This document shows positions 9,073-21,599 of a DNA stretch of 64,000 bases, piece by piece (within the stretch, counting starts at the first letter, position 1; every line of letters starts with the position of its first letter). The DNA is taken from NCBI RefSeq assembly GCF_003075095.1, contig NZ_QCZF01000005.1, positions 248,001 to 312,000 on the forward strand, written 5' to 3'. Under the pieces are notes generated by a model. It did not search any database. It was not told the origin of the DNA and was given only the letters and a program-made list of their open reading frames with translations. Made by a program: the position numbers and the translations under genes. Source of the stretch: Blastococcus litoris (GTDB taxonomy: Bacteria > Actinomycetota > Actinomycetes > Mycobacteriales > Geodermatophilaceae).

Positions 9073-9634
9073 TCAGGCGGCGCGCCGCGCGATCCCCGGG
9101 TAGTCGAGCACCAGCCCCGCGGCGTCGTACTCGAGGACGGCGCGGAAGGCGCCGCCCTCGGACGAGTAGTCGAACGTTCCCGGGCCCCGGCGCCGGTAGG
9201 TCTGGTCCAGGCGCGCCACGGACACGTCGAGGGCTCGCACGTAGACCGCCGGGGCCGCCGTGACCTCGCCGTCCGGCAGGGCCAGCCGGTGCACGGGCAG
9301 CATGTTGGTGCAGGCGGACGCCTCGAGGTCGACGTCCACCAGGCCGTCCAGGTGCGGCGCCGGGACGCCGTCGACGGTCCACCGCCCCGCGCCGTCCGAC
9401 ACCAGGACGGTCGATCGCCGGCCGGTCACGGTCTCGGAGCTGACGTGCACCTCGCGGGTGCGCCAGCCGTCGGCGAGGCGGATGTCGTACGAGACGGCGT
9501 AGGGGCGGCCGTCCTCGACGGCCGTCGTGTGCCCCCGCAGCCGGCGGTCGGAGGGGTAGACCACCTCGAAGCCGTCCACGGCGTCGAGGTGGCCGCCAGG
9601 CGGCGAAGGCCGGCAACGGGACGAACCCCGGCAC
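9073..9634 (-). pseudogene. Putative glycolipid-binding family protein (PF06475), frameshifted near its start
   Basis: The uninterrupted frame starts at 9579 (VDGFEVVYPSDRRLRGHT) and runs to LVLDYPGIARR, the pattern of the putative glycolipid-binding family. It lacks the family N-terminus. That N-terminus lies just upstream in another frame: GTG at 9634 reads VPGFVPLPAFAAWR. Removing one base near 9591-9594 joins AAWR-HLDA-VDGFEVV, as in intact homologues. The repaired gene would be 186 residues, the family norm. Start 9634 is two bases past the stop of the preceding gene, as expected for an operon. The cause is either a true frameshift or a sequencing error in a GGCC-rich stretch. Confidence 0.75.
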
Positions 9635-9636
9635 GC

Positions 9637-10353
9637 TCAGTCCAGCTTCACGAGGTCGATCATCGCCGCCGCCTGCAGGCCGTCGCCGTCGACCGTGAGC
9701 ACCTCCAGCGGCACGCGGCGCCACAGCGCCAGGAGGAGGTCGCCGGCGGTGCCGGTCAGGGCGGCGATGGGGAAGGGGCGGCTGCCCGGGAAGAGCGTGC
9801 GCTCGGCGTCGGCGTCGACGGCGTGCAGGACGACGGGGTGCGCCGCCGCCGGCGGGCCGTCGGGCAGAGCGCCCGGGACCATGACCTCCAGCCACTCGTC
9901 GATCCCGTCGAGCCCGACGTCGGCCGGGATCGGGCGGAGGTCGCCGAGGACCTGCTCGACGTCGACGGTGTGGACCGTCGCCTCCTGCGCCTGCCGGCGC
10001 AGGACGAACGCGACGTCCTGCTGCGGCGCCCAGGTCCACACGCGCTCGTGCGGGTCCGCGCCGGCCAGCGCCGTCTCGAGCTCGGCGTTCCGGGCGGTGA
10101 GCCAGCCGAGCAGCTCGTCGTCGGGACGGCGCACCGGCTCGACGTAGGCCGAGGGGTCCGGGGCACGCGTCCGCACCACCCACGCCCAGAAGTGCTGCAC
10201 CTCGGACAGGTGCCAGACCAGGTCGCGCAGCCGCCACCCGGGGCAGCCGAGGACCGGGGCCTGCCAGCCGTGCGCCAGCACCGCCTCGGCGGCGGCATCG
10301 GCGAACCGCGCGTTCGCCTTCTCCAGGACGGGCAGGTAGTCGTCGAGCTCCAT
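9637..10353 (-). CDS. Maleylpyruvate isomerase family, mycothiol-dependent enzyme (TIGR03083-like)
   Basis: 238 residues. The DinB-like four-helix N-terminal domain carries GCPGWRLRDLVWHLSEVQHFWAWVV (about 37-60), including the metal-site His, and later ATVHTVDVEQVLG with the second His. The C-terminal part is the MDMPI_C-type sterol-carrier-like domain, ending AAMIDLVKLD. Such enzymes use mycothiol as cofactor or thiol acceptor. It lies divergent from mshC, the mycothiol ligase gene, 110 bases away, which fits. ATG at 10353 has GAGGGGG seven bases ahead. The frameshifted glycolipid-binding gene follows in the same transcript. Confidence 0.82.
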   Translation of the reverse strand: MELDDYLPVLEKANARFADAAAEAVLAHGWQAPVLGCPGWRLRDLVWHLSEVQHFWAWVVRTRAPDPSAYVEPVRRPDDELLGWLTARNAELETALAGADPHERVWTWAPQQDVAFVLRRQAQEATVHTVDVEQVLGDLRPIPADVGLDGIDEWLEVMVPGALPDGPPAAAHPVVLHAVDADAERTLFPGSRPFPIAALTGTAGDLLLALWRRVPLEVLTVDGDGLQAAAMIDLVKLD

Positions 10354-10450
10354 CGGTTCCCCCTCGTCACGCGCGAGACCTGGACGCTAGGCGAGGACGC
10401 CCGCGATCGGTGCCTCGCGTGCGCGACGCAAGATCGTCGGACCGCCGAAC

Positions 10451-10456
10451 TAGGCT
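10451..10456 (+). promoter_or_regulatory. Predicted -10 box (TAGGCT) for mshC
   Basis: TAGGCT ends six bases before the GTG of mshC, and there is no ribosome site in the 109-base divergent gap. A leaderless mshC-dgt mRNA is the simplest reading. Confidence 0.45.
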
Positions 10457-10462
10457 CGTGCC

Positions 10463-11716
10463 GTGCTCTCCTGGCCCGCCCCGCTCCTGCCGACCCTGCC
10501 CGGGACCGGGCCCGTCCTCAAGGTCCACGACACCGCCCGCGGTGAGGTGGTGGCCACCAGCCCGGGCCCGACGGCCCGGATGTACGTCTGCGGCATCACG
10601 CCCTACGACGCCACCCACCTCGGCCACGCCGCCACCTACCTGGCGTTCGACCTGGTCAACCGGGTGTGGCGCGACGCCGGCCACGCCGTGCACTACGTCC
10701 AGAACGTCACCGACATCGACGACCCGCTGCTGGAGCGCGCCGACCGCGACGGCGAGGACTGGATCGTCCTCGCCATGCGCGAGACGGCGCTGTTCCGCGA
10801 GGACATGGCGGCGCTGCGCGTCCTGCCGCCCGAGGACTACGTCGGCGCGGTGGAGTCGATCCCGCGGATCGTCGCCCACATCGAGGACCTGCTGGCCGAC
10901 GGGCTGGCCTACGTCCTCGACGACGGCACCGGCGACGTCTACCACGACGTCTCGCAGGCGCCCGGTTTCGGCTCGGAGTCCCGCTACGACGAGGCCACCA
11001 TGCTGGGGTTCTTCGCCGAGCGCGGGGGAGACCCCGACCGCCCGGGCAAGCGCCAGCCGCTCGACCCGATGCTCTGGCGCGGCGAGCGGTCGGGCGAGCC
11101 GTCGTGGCCGGGGCCGCGGGGCACCGCCGGGCGGCCGGGCTGGCACATCGAGTGCGCCACGATCGCGCTGGACACCATCGGCATGGGCTTCGACGTCCAG
11201 GGCGGCGGCAGCGACCTGGTGTTCCCGCACCACGAGTACTCCGCGGTGCACGCCGAGGCCCTGACGGCGACCAAGCCCTTCGCACGCGCCTACGTGCACG
11301 CGGCCATGATCGGCCTGGACGGCGAGAAGATGAGCAAGAGCCGGGGCAACCTGGTGTTCGTCTCCAAGCTGCGCGGCGAGGGCGTCGACCCGATGGCGAT
11401 CCGGCTCGCGCTGCTGTCGGGCCACTACCGCACCGACCGCGCCTGGACGGCGGACCTGTTGCGCACCGCCGAGGAACGCCTGGACACCTGGCGCCGGGCC
11501 GTAGCGCTGGACGCCGGCGCGCCCGCCGCGCCGCTGCTGGTCAGCCTGCGCGAGCGGCTCGCCGACGACCTCGACAGCCCCGGTGCGATCGCGCTGGTCG
11601 ACGCCTGGGCGGCGGAGACGCTCGCGGGCGGTGCCGACCTCGAGGAGGAGTCGCCGCGCATCGTGTGCGACGCCGTCGACGCGCTGCTCGGCGTCGCGCT
11701 GGGCGACTGCGGATGA
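10463..11716 (+). CDS. mshC: Cysteine:GlcN-Ins ligase MshC (mycothiol biosynthesis)
   Basis: 417 residues. The enzyme joins L-cysteine to 1-D-myo-inosityl glucosamine using ATP, the third committed step of mycothiol synthesis in the cytosol. It is a class I cysteinyl-tRNA synthetase relative without the tRNA-binding end. [17 protein letters not shown] (about 38-54) contains the zinc Cys and the HIGH-like motif, [10 protein letters not shown] and [14 protein letters not shown] hold further zinc ligands, and [11 protein letters not shown] is the KMSKS loop near 290. Length matches MshC (about 410), not CysS (about 460). The start is GTG at 10463. ATGA overlap with dgt downstream. Confidence 0.95.
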   Translation: MLSWPAPLLPTLPGTGPVLKVHDTARGEVVATSPGPTARMYVCGITPYDATHLGHAATYLAFDLVNRVWRDAGHAVHYVQNVTDIDDPLLERADRDGEDWIVLAMRETALFREDMAALRVLPPEDYVGAVESIPRIVAHIEDLLADGLAYVLDDGTGDVYHDVSQAPGFGSESRYDEATMLGFFAERGGDPDRPGKRQPLDPMLWRGERSGEPSWPGPRGTAGRPGWHIECATIALDTIGMGFDVQGGGSDLVFPHHEYSAVHAEALTATKPFARAYVHAAMIGLDGEKMSKSRGNLVFVSKLRGEGVDPMAIRLALLSGHYRTDRAWTADLLRTAEERLDTWRRAVALDAGAPAAPLLVSLRERLADDLDSPGAIALVDAWAAETLAGGADLEEESPRIVCDAVDALLGVALGDCG

Positions 11717-12774
11717 CAGGGCCCTTCCGGTTCACCGACCGGGCCGCGCGGGAGGCCGCGGAGGAGGAGCTGGCCCCGGCGGCGACCCGTGCCGCCGCCA
11801 GCCGCGGCCGGGCCCGCCCCGAGGCGGAGGACCCGCTGCGCACCGCCTTCGAGCGCGACCGCGACCGGATCCTGCACGCCAAGGCCTTCCGGCGGCTCAA
11901 GCACAAGACGCAGGTCTTCCTCAACCCGGACGGCGACCACTTCGTCACCCGGCTCACCCACACGCTGCAGGTCACCCAGGTCGCGCGGTCGCTGGCCCGG
12001 GCGCTGGGCCTCAACGAGACGCTGGCCGAGGCGATCGCGCTGGCGCACGACGTCGGGCACTCGCCGTTCGGTCACCTCGGCGAGGACGCGCTGGAGCCCT
12101 ACGTCGAGGGCGGCTGGCACCACGCAGCGCAGGGCGTGCGCATCGTCGAGGTCCTCGAGCACCTCAACCTGACGTGGGAGGTGCGCGACGGCGTCCGGTC
12201 GCACAGCTGGAAGATCGACCCTCCGCCGTCGACCCGCGAGGGTGAGTGCGTCCGCTACGCCGACCGCATCGGCTACCTGTCCCACGACGCGCTCGACGCC
12301 ATCCGGGCCGGCGTGATCCGGCTCGACGACCTGCCCGCCCGCGCCCGCGAGGTGTTCGGCGAACCGGGCAGCGAGATGGTGGGCACGATGATCGACGCCG
12401 TCGTCGAGGGCTCGCTGGCGCCGGACGACCACGCCGGAGCCGTCGTCATGGCCCCGGGACCGCTGCAGGCCATGCACGAGCTCCGGGCGTTCATGTTCGA
12501 GCGCGTCTACGCCTCGGAGACCGCGGCGGGGAAGAAGCACGTCGCGATCGACGTGATCCGCCGGCTGGTCGACCACCACCTGGCCCATCCGGAGCTGATC
12601 CCCGCGTCCTACCGCGACACCGAGGCCGACGCGGTCACCCAGGTCGTGGACTACGTCTCCGGGATGACCGACCGCTTCGCCCTGGCCATGCACGACCGGC
12701 TGTTCGACGCCGACGCCACCTCGCGCATGACGCCGCTCCTCGGCGCCCCTCCGGGCCGCACCGCGGCCAGGTAG
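11713..12774 (+). CDS. dgt: Deoxyguanosinetriphosphate triphosphohydrolase-like HD protein
   Basis: 353 residues, HD-domain dNTP triphosphohydrolase. [30 protein letters not shown] (about 56-85) supplies the first metal His, [15 protein letters not shown] (about 112-126) the HD pair, and [13 protein letters not shown] (about 184) the last Asp. The family splits dNTPs to nucleoside plus triphosphate, balancing the pools for DNA synthesis. It is the short form; mycobacterial homologues are nearer 430. ATG at 11713 overlaps the mshC TGA by four bases. dgt next to a mycothiol gene has no obvious biochemical reason. Confidence 0.88.
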   Translation: MTGPFRFTDRAAREAAEEELAPAATRAAASRGRARPEAEDPLRTAFERDRDRILHAKAFRRLKHKTQVFLNPDGDHFVTRLTHTLQVTQVARSLARALGLNETLAEAIALAHDVGHSPFGHLGEDALEPYVEGGWHHAAQGVRIVEVLEHLNLTWEVRDGVRSHSWKIDPPPSTREGECVRYADRIGYLSHDALDAIRAGVIRLDDLPARAREVFGEPGSEMVGTMIDAVVEGSLAPDDHAGAVVMAPGPLQAMHELRAFMFERVYASETAAGKKHVAIDVIRRLVDHHLAHPELIPASYRDTEADAVTQVVDYVSGMTDRFALAMHDRLFDADATSRMTPLLGAPPGRTAAR

Positions 12775-12869
12775 CGCCCCCGTCCCGCTGAGCCGCTGCG
12801 TCGCGCCTGCGCGGGACCGTCCGGGCCCCACTCGGCGCGACAGGGCGCTGCCCGTCTTCTTCCCGGCGC

Positions 12870-13132
12870 TCGGCGCTGGGCCTCGGCGACGAGGTGACCT
12901 CCACGGCCCGGCACGTCGGCATCCCGTGGCGCGGCCCCTTCCGGCGGCTGCGGCACGAGCACCTCTTCCAGCCCGTCGGCGACGGGACGACGACGCGGAT
13001 GACCGACCGGGTCTCCTTCGACGCGCCGTTCGGCCCGGTGGGCGCGGTCGTCGGACGAGCGCTGCTGGCGCCCTAGCTGCGCCGCCTGCTCGGGCAGCGG
13101 GCGGCGTACGTCGGGCAGCTGGCGGAGACGGC
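12870..13132 (+). pseudogene. Decayed SRPBCC / polyketide cyclase-like gene
   Basis: The frame through 12876 reads LGLGDEVTSTARHVGIPWR, then GPFRRLRHEHLFQPV, RMTDRVSFDAPFGPVG, GRALLAP, a TAG at 13074-13076, and LRRLLGQRAAYVGQLAE. Intact actinobacterial relatives have about 25 more residues between PWR and GPFR, and a Tyr where the TAG stands. So the gene has lost its 5' third, carries an internal in-frame deletion and has a nonsense codon. No start signal is visible. It fills the gap between dgt and the convergent PAC2 gene. Confidence 0.65.
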
Positions 13133-13996
13133 TCAGCCGCCCGAGGCGCCGCGGCGGCGCAGGTAGCGCTCGAACTCCTTGGCGATCGTGTCGCCGTTGG
13201 CCTGCGACATGTCCAGCTCGGTGGCCCGCTCCTCGAGCGAGCGCACGTACTCGACGACCTCGTCGTCCTCGTTCGCCATCTCGTCGACGGTCTTCACCCA
13301 GTCGTCGGCCTGCTGCGGCAGGGCGCCCAGCGGGACGGCCAGCTCGAGGACCTCCTCGACCCGCTGCAGCAGCGCCACGGTCGCCCGGGGGGACGGCGGC
13401 TGGGAGACGTAGTGCGGCACAGCGGCCCAGAAGCTGATCGCCGGCAGCCCCGCCTGCACGCAGGCGTCCTGGAAGACGCCCAGGATCCCGGTGGGACCCT
13501 CGTAGCGGGACGTCTCCAGGCCGTACGCGCGGGCGGAGTCGGCGTCGTAGGCCGACCCGGTCACCGGCGTCGGGCGGGTGTGCGGCGTGTCGGCGAGCAG
13601 GGCGCCGAGCGCGACGACGATCGAGACGTCGAGCTCGCGCAGGATCGAGATCAGCTCGTCGCAGAAACCGCGCCAGCGCATGTTCGGCTCGATGCCGCGG
13701 ATGAGGACGACGTCGCGCTCGCTGCCCGGCGGCCGGGCCACCGAGATGCGCGTGGTGGGCCACTCGATGCGGCGGCTCACCCCGCCCACGAGCGACACCG
13801 TCGGCCGGTTGACCTGGAAGTCGTAGTAGTCCTCGGGGTCGAGCGCGGCCAGCGGCTGGGCGTCCCAGATGAGCTCGAGGTGCTCGACCGCGCCCGTCGC
13901 GGCGTCCCCGGCGTCGTTCCAGCCCTCGAAGGCAACGACGACCAGAGGGTCGGTCAGCTGAGGCAGGTCGTCCGGGGTGGACTGAGGATCGATCAC
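13133..13996 (-). CDS. PAC2 family protein
   Basis: 287 residues. [23 protein letters not shown] (about 17-39), [43 protein letters not shown] and [31 protein letters not shown] are the typical PAC2 segments. The last 80 residues are a charged helical tail ending in [12 protein letters not shown]. The family is named after the eukaryotic proteasome assembly chaperone; in actinobacteria its role is unproven, and this gene is about 10 kb from the proteasome locus. GTG at 13996 lies seven bases after TAGGCT, a leaderless arrangement. Confidence 0.87.
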   Translation of the reverse strand: MIDPQSTPDDLPQLTDPLVVVAFEGWNDAGDAATGAVEHLELIWDAQPLAALDPEDYYDFQVNRPTVSLVGGVSRRIEWPTTRISVARPPGSERDVVLIRGIEPNMRWRGFCDELISILRELDVSIVVALGALLADTPHTRPTPVTGSAYDADSARAYGLETSRYEGPTGILGVFQDACVQAGLPAISFWAAVPHYVSQPPSPRATVALLQRVEEVLELAVPLGALPQQADDWVKTVDEMANEDDEVVEYVRSLEERATELDMSQANGDTIAKEFERYLRRRGASGG

Positions 13997-13999
13997 CTC

Positions 14000-14189
14000 T
14001 GCGAGCCTACGTCGATCCGCCGCTCCCGCCCGGTGTTCGACCCGTCCGCGTGATGTCTGCACCGCCGGACGCGCCAGGAATGAGAGGATGGCCGGTGACA
14101 TCGGGAGCGCCCAAGCCTGGGTAAGCCCGCCGGGGTGCCGGAGCCTCGTAGCCCGCACACCCACAGCAGAGCGCCACTGGGGAATGCCT
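14000..14189 (+). other. metH leader, possibly structured
   Basis: The 190 bases between PAC2 and metH contain small stems, such as CCCA-AGCC-TGGG near 14110, and a GCC/GGC-rich run. They lack the conserved cores I can recognise for cobalamin, SAM or SAH riboswitches. No clear TANNNT box precedes metH closely. I see nothing assignable. Confidence 0.3.
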
Positions 14190-17984
<3,795 letters not shown>

Positions 17985-18003
17985 CGCGCCACCCTCCGCC
18001 GTC

Positions 18004-19617
18004 TCACACGATGGCGTCCATGCCGTTCCAGCCGAAGCCGACGCGCACCCGCGGCAGCCAGCCGCCGGTGCCGTTGCCGGGGTAGAGCCAGAGCTCCCCG
18101 GTCGACGTCTCGCGGGCGAGGAGGTCGGCGGTGCCGTCGCCGGTGAAGTCGCCGGGTGCGACGAGGGCGTTCATGACGTTCCAGCCGGAGCCGACGCGCA
18201 CCCGCGGCAGCCAGCCGCCGGTGCCGTTGCCGGGGTAGAGCCACAGGTCTCCGCTGGACGTCTCGCGGGCGAGGAGGTCGGCGGTGCCGTCGCCGGTGAA
18301 GTCGCCGGGTGCGACGAGGGCGTTCATGACGTTCCAGCCGGAGCCGACGCGCACCCGCGGCAGCCAGCCGCCGGTGCCGTTGCCGGGGTAGAGCCAGAGC
18401 TCCCCGGTGGAGCCTTCCCTGGCCAGGAGGTCGACGCGCTGGTTCCCGTCGAAGTCGCCCGGCCCCACCAGGGCGTTCATGCCGTTCCAGCCGACGCCGA
18501 CGCGCGCCGGAGCCAGCCAGCCGCCGGTGCCGTCGCCGGGGTAGAGCCACAGCTCCCCGGTCGAGGTCCAGCGGGCCAGGACGTCGACGGTGCCGTTGCC
18601 GTCGAAGTCGCCCACGGTGTCCAGCGCGTCGATCGTCTGCCAGCCGTTGCCCACCTGACGCGGAGCTCGCCACGTCACGCCCGGCGCCGTCGGGTCTCGG
18701 CCGTAGAGCCAGAGAGCGCCCGTCGCGCGGTCCCGGGCCAGCACGTCCCCGCCCCCGTCGCCGTCGAAGTCGCTGGTCTCCGGCGCCACGGACGGCGGCA
18801 TCGGCAGCGGTGTGAACGCGTACGTGCCGCAGGTGAGGTCGTAGTCGCGGACGTCGTCGTACCACTGCGAGACGTACACCCGGCCCCCGGAGAAGCTCGG
18901 CTGCGTGCAGCGGTCCTGCGCCTCCGTCGGGTAGTCGAGCCGCCCCGCCGTCGCCCACACGGGGACGCCGGGCAGCCACCACGAGCCGGTGATCGACGTC
19001 CAGGCGTTCGTGTAGGAGTAGAGCCCGAACGGGATGCCGCCGTCACGCAGCCCGCGCATCACGCCCTCGAGCACGAGCCGGTTCTCCCGCTCCAGCGCCC
19101 GTGTCCCCGTCGGCCAGGGCTGGGCGCTCCGGGGCTCCACGTCGATCCACACCACCGGGGGCGCGAAGGACGTGCTCGTCAGGCTCGCCCGCGCCGCCAC
19201 GGCCTCGGCGTAGCCGACGTTCGCCAGGCGACCGGCCCTGGTGGTGGCGGACCACGGTCCCTGGGTGCCGTAGGTGTCGAGCTGCTGCGCCGTCGGGAAC
19301 GCGGCGATCGTGTACGCGTGCGCCGGCTTGGCGTTGGCCCGGACCCAGTCCACCTGGCTCTGCAGGCACGGGTTCACCGTGAAGGGGAGGCCCCGGGTCA
19401 GGCCGACGATGACGAACTGGGTGTCGGCCGGCGGCAGGGGGAGCCCGCCACCACCCGACGTCGGGCACTGCGGCCAGGAGATGTCGTGCCCGTACATCGT
19501 CGCCGCCCCTGCCGGGGTCGCTGCCCACGGCCCGCCCGCGCTCACCAGCAGGGCGAGCGCGAGGACGGCGAGGACCCGCCGGGTGGAGCGGCCGACGATG
19601 CCCTGCGAAGCGGCCAT
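18004..19617 (-). CDS. Secreted DUF1906/GH25-like protein with FG-GAP (VCBS-like) repeats
   Basis: 537 residues. A signal peptide (about 1-40) ends near TPAGAA. Residues about 42-260 start MYGHDISWPQCP and include VVWIDVEP, FGLYSYTNAW and VYVSQWYDD, the layout of actinobacterial GH25-like/DUF1906 barrels, so a glycan-acting role is possible. From about 270 there are five FG-GAP-type blade repeats with calcium-loop wording (DFDGDGGGDVLARD, DFDGNGTVDVLAR, DFTGDGTADLLARE), each with LWLYPGNGTGGW. ATG at 19617 has GGAGG five bases upstream; GTG at 19629 is an alternative. It converges with metH and is divergent from the riboswitch-controlled gene. Expected location: cell wall or outside. Confidence 0.75.
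   Translation of the reverse strand: MAASQGIVGRSTRRVLAVLALALLVSAGGPWAATPAGAATMYGHDISWPQCPTSGGGGLPLPPADTQFVIVGLTRGLPFTVNPCLQSQVDWVRANAKPAHAYTIAAFPTAQQLDTYGTQGPWSATTRAGRLANVGYAEAVAARASLTSTSFAPPVVWIDVEPRSAQPWPTGTRALERENRLVLEGVMRGLRDGGIPFGLYSYTNAWTSITGSWWLPGVPVWATAGRLDYPTEAQDRCTQPSFSGGRVYVSQWYDDVRDYDLTCGTYAFTPLPMPPSVAPETSDFDGDGGGDVLARDRATGALWLYGRDPTAPGVTWRAPRQVGNGWQTIDALDTVGDFDGNGTVDVLARWTSTGELWLYPGDGTGGWLAPARVGVGWNGMNALVGPGDFDGNQRVDLLAREGSTGELWLYPGNGTGGWLPRVRVGSGWNVMNALVAPGDFTGDGTADLLARETSSGDLWLYPGNGTGGWLPRVRVGSGWNVMNALVAPGDFTGDGTADLLARETSTGELWLYPGNGTGGWLPRVRVGFGWNGMDAIV
18010..18620. repeat. 153-base in-gene tandem repeats (four copies, two almost identical)
   Basis: The bases coding the blade repeats recur at 153-base steps: the GTTCCAGCC block appears at about 18024, 18179, 18332 and 18485. 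Each unit codes 51 residues. The units from about 18180 to 18440 are nearly identical at DNA level, so copy number could change by slippage or recombination. Confidence 0.75.
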
Positions 19618-19799
19618 GGGAGCCTCCACGGTGCGGACGGCGCGGGTGCCCGGCGGGTTCCAGCTCAGGGTCCGGCCACCCGCTCCACGGGGGGAGGGCC
19701 AGAGGTCACCGGGCGCATCCTCCGAGGACCCTCATAGCGGGCGGCGTGTCAAGTGGGCAAGCATCACGTCACGCGCCACGACGTTTCGTAGTACTTTCG

Positions 19800-19805
19800 T
19801 AATCT
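19800..19805 (+). promoter_or_regulatory. Candidate -10 box (TAATCT) for the riboswitch transcript
   Basis: TAATCT lies about 45 bases ahead of the first conserved riboswitch element. The stretch 19618-19848 otherwise holds only divergent promoter sequence: it is more AT-rich than its surroundings near 19770-19806, and I see no gene in it. Confidence 0.3.
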
Positions 19806-19848
19806 GTCCGACGGGCCCCGCTCCTCGAACATGAGGACCCCGATGGAC

Positions 19849-19997
19849 ACCGCCGAACTGTGCGCGGCCGTGTGCCGTGGCAGACCGGGGACCCATGGTT
19901 CCTCTGGGGTGAATCCTGCGCGCATGCGCAGGTAGGGCAACTTCCGGCCCGAACCCGTCAGCTAACTCGGTAGGCGGCTGAGGAAGAACGGAGAGCC
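19849..19997 (+). ncRNA. Cyclic-di-AMP riboswitch (ydaO/yuaA class)
   Basis: The conserved elements come in order: CCGCCGAAC, ACCGGGGACCCA, TGGGGTGAATCC, GGTAGGGCAAC, CCCGAACCCGTCAGCTAACT, CGGTAGGCGG, then GAAGAACGGAGAG at the 3' end. This is the actinobacterial ydaO pattern, which binds c-di-AMP and usually turns off cell-wall hydrolase genes. The closing GGAGAG (19990-19995) is also the ribosome site for the GTG at 20005, so control could be at translation as well as transcription. Confidence 0.92.
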
Positions 19998-20004
19998 GCC
20001 CCCT

Positions 20005-20889
20005 GTGGCGCCCCTGAACACGTACACCGCACAGCCCGTCGACTCCGCCGAGGCGGGCAGCGACACCGCACAGTCCCCCCGGCCGGCCGCCAGGCACCGC
20101 AGGGTCCGGCTCCGCTCCGCGCCGAGCTCCCGCGTCGCCTACGCCCTGGGCGTCGCCACCGTCTGCACGCTGGCGCTGGTGAACCTGCTGTCGGGCGAGG
20201 AGGCCGCCAACGCGACGGCGGACTCGCCGTCGGTCGCCGTCGCCGCCGCCCTCGGCATCGACGGCTCGGGCATCGACGAGCCCGCCATGGAGGAGCCCCA
20301 GCTGCTCGACCAGCTGGCCGCCAGCCGGTCCGAGCGCGACGCCGAGCAGGCGGCCGCTGCCGCCGCGCAGGCCCAGGCCGAGGAGGCCGCCGCCGCGGCC
20401 AAGGCCGAGGCCGAGCGCAAGGCCGCCGAGGAGGCCGCTGCCGCAGCTGCCGCCGCCGAGGCCGCCGCTGCGCAGGCAGCTGCCGCCGCAGCCGCCCCCG
20501 CCGCTCCGGCCGCGTCCGTGGCCGCCAGCGTGATCGCGAAGATCAGCAACAGCGCCGGACCCATCAAGGCCGTGGCGCAGAACGCCGCGAACGCGGTCGT
20601 CTCCAACGTGCCCGGCGCGGCCGGCATCACCATCGGTGGCACCCGCGCCAGCGCGGCCGACCCCGGTGGGCACCCGTCCGGCCTGGCGCTGGACTACATG
20701 TGCAACCCGTCGCTCGGGGACGCGATCGTGGCCTATCACGTCGCGCATTGGGACGAGTTGGGCGTGGAGTACATCATCTGGCAGCAGCGCATGCTGTCCT
20801 CGCCCGGCGGCTCGTGGAAGGGCATGGAGGACCGCGGCAGCGCGACGGCCAACCACTACGACCACGTGCACGTGAACTACCGCGGATGA
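20005..20889 (+). CDS. Exported coiled-coil protein with LAS-type peptidase motifs, under c-di-AMP control
   Basis: 294 residues. Basic start, one hydrophobic segment (about 43-64, YALGVATVCTLALVNLL) acting as signal or anchor, an Ala/Glu-rich coiled coil (about 105-170), and a C-terminal domain. That domain has H223-P-S-G-L-A-L-D230, then H287-V-H289 in DHVHVNYRG, matching the HxxGxxxD...HxH zinc ligands of LAS enzymes such as D,D-carboxypeptidases (M15). Peptidoglycan cleavage outside the membrane is therefore likely, and it agrees with the riboswitch, whose usual targets in actinobacteria are wall hydrolases. GTG at 20005 is set by GGAGAG. Overlaps the HAD gene (ATGA). Confidence 0.8.
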   Translation: MAPLNTYTAQPVDSAEAGSDTAQSPRPAARHRRVRLRSAPSSRVAYALGVATVCTLALVNLLSGEEAANATADSPSVAVAAALGIDGSGIDEPAMEEPQLLDQLAASRSERDAEQAAAAAAQAQAEEAAAAAKAEAERKAAEEAAAAAAAAEAAAAQAAAAAAAPAAPAASVAASVIAKISNSAGPIKAVAQNAANAVVSNVPGAAGITIGGTRASAADPGGHPSGLALDYMCNPSLGDAIVAYHVAHWDELGVEYIIWQQRMLSSPGGSWKGMEDRGSATANHYDHVHVNYRG

Positions 20890-21599
20890 CCCAGCCCGTG
20901 GGTCACCTGCGAGCGGTGCTCTTCGACATGGACGGCACGCTCGTGGAGACCGAGCAGTACTGGGGCCAGGCGATGTTCGAGCTGGCCGCCCGGCTCGGTG
21001 GCCGGATGTCCGAGGTCGCGCGGGCGTCGACGGTCGGCTCGACCATGCGCCGGTCGATGACGATCCTGCACGCCGACCTCGGGCTGGTCCGGTCCGAGGA
21101 GCAGCTGCTCGCCGACGCCCGCTGGGTCGAGGACCGGACGGCGCAGCTGATGGCGGCCGGCGTGACGTGGTGCCCCGGCGCCCGTGAGCTGGTCACCGGG
21201 GTGCGCGCGGCCGGCCTGCGGACGGCGCTGGTGACGACGACGCCGCGCCGCATCGCCGACATCGTGCTGGCGGCGATCCGGGCCGACCTCGGGGACGACC
21301 CGTTCGACGTGACCGTCTGCGGGGACGAGGTGCCGGCGCGCAAGCCCGATCCGGCGCCGTACCTGCAGGCGATGGAGGGGCTGGGCGTCGAACCGGGGGA
21401 GTGCGTGGTGATCGAGGACTCGGAGTCGGGTGTGGCCGCGGGTCTGGCCGCCGGGGCGGCCGTCCTCGGCGTGCCGGCGCTGCAGGCGCTCGCGCCGGCG
21501 CCCGGCCTCGTCCTCCGTGCGGGGCTCGTCGGCGTCGGGGTGGCGGAGCTGGCCGACGTGCTCGAGCGGGAGCTGGCGGACCGCCCGACCGTCAGCTGA
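20886..21599 (+). CDS. HAD superfamily phosphatase (beta-phosphoglucomutase-like)
   Basis: 237 residues. Motif I AVLFDMDGTLVETE (about 10-23), motif II TTTPRR near 115, motif III Lys in PARKPDPAPYL near 150, and motif IV VIEDSESGVAAGLAAG near 172, with a helical cap between I and II. This is the HAD-IA layout of sugar-phosphate phosphatases and phosphoglucomutases; the substrate is not evident. Its ATG overlaps the upstream TGA by four bases, so it shares the riboswitch transcript. Its 3' end overlaps the convergent amidohydrolase gene by eight bases. Confidence 0.85.
   Translation: MTQPVGHLRAVLFDMDGTLVETEQYWGQAMFELAARLGGRMSEVARASTVGSTMRRSMTILHADLGLVRSEEQLLADARWVEDRTAQLMAAGVTWCPGARELVTGVRAAGLRTALVTTTPRRIADIVLAAIRADLGDDPFDVTVCGDEVPARKPDPAPYLQAMEGLGVEPGECVVIEDSESGVAAGLAAGAAVLGVPALQALAPAPGLVLRAGLVGVGVAELADVLERELADRPTVS

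Noticed and set aside
13133-13996. PAC2 protein as part of the proteasome system here
   Set aside because: The name comes from the eukaryotic chaperone; it lies about 10 kb from the proteasome genes with no shared control, so no link is claimed.
14088-14189. N-terminal extension of MetH from an upstream ATG
   Set aside because: The extra residues lack similarity to MetH starts and the GGGGA-spaced GTG at 14190 fits better.
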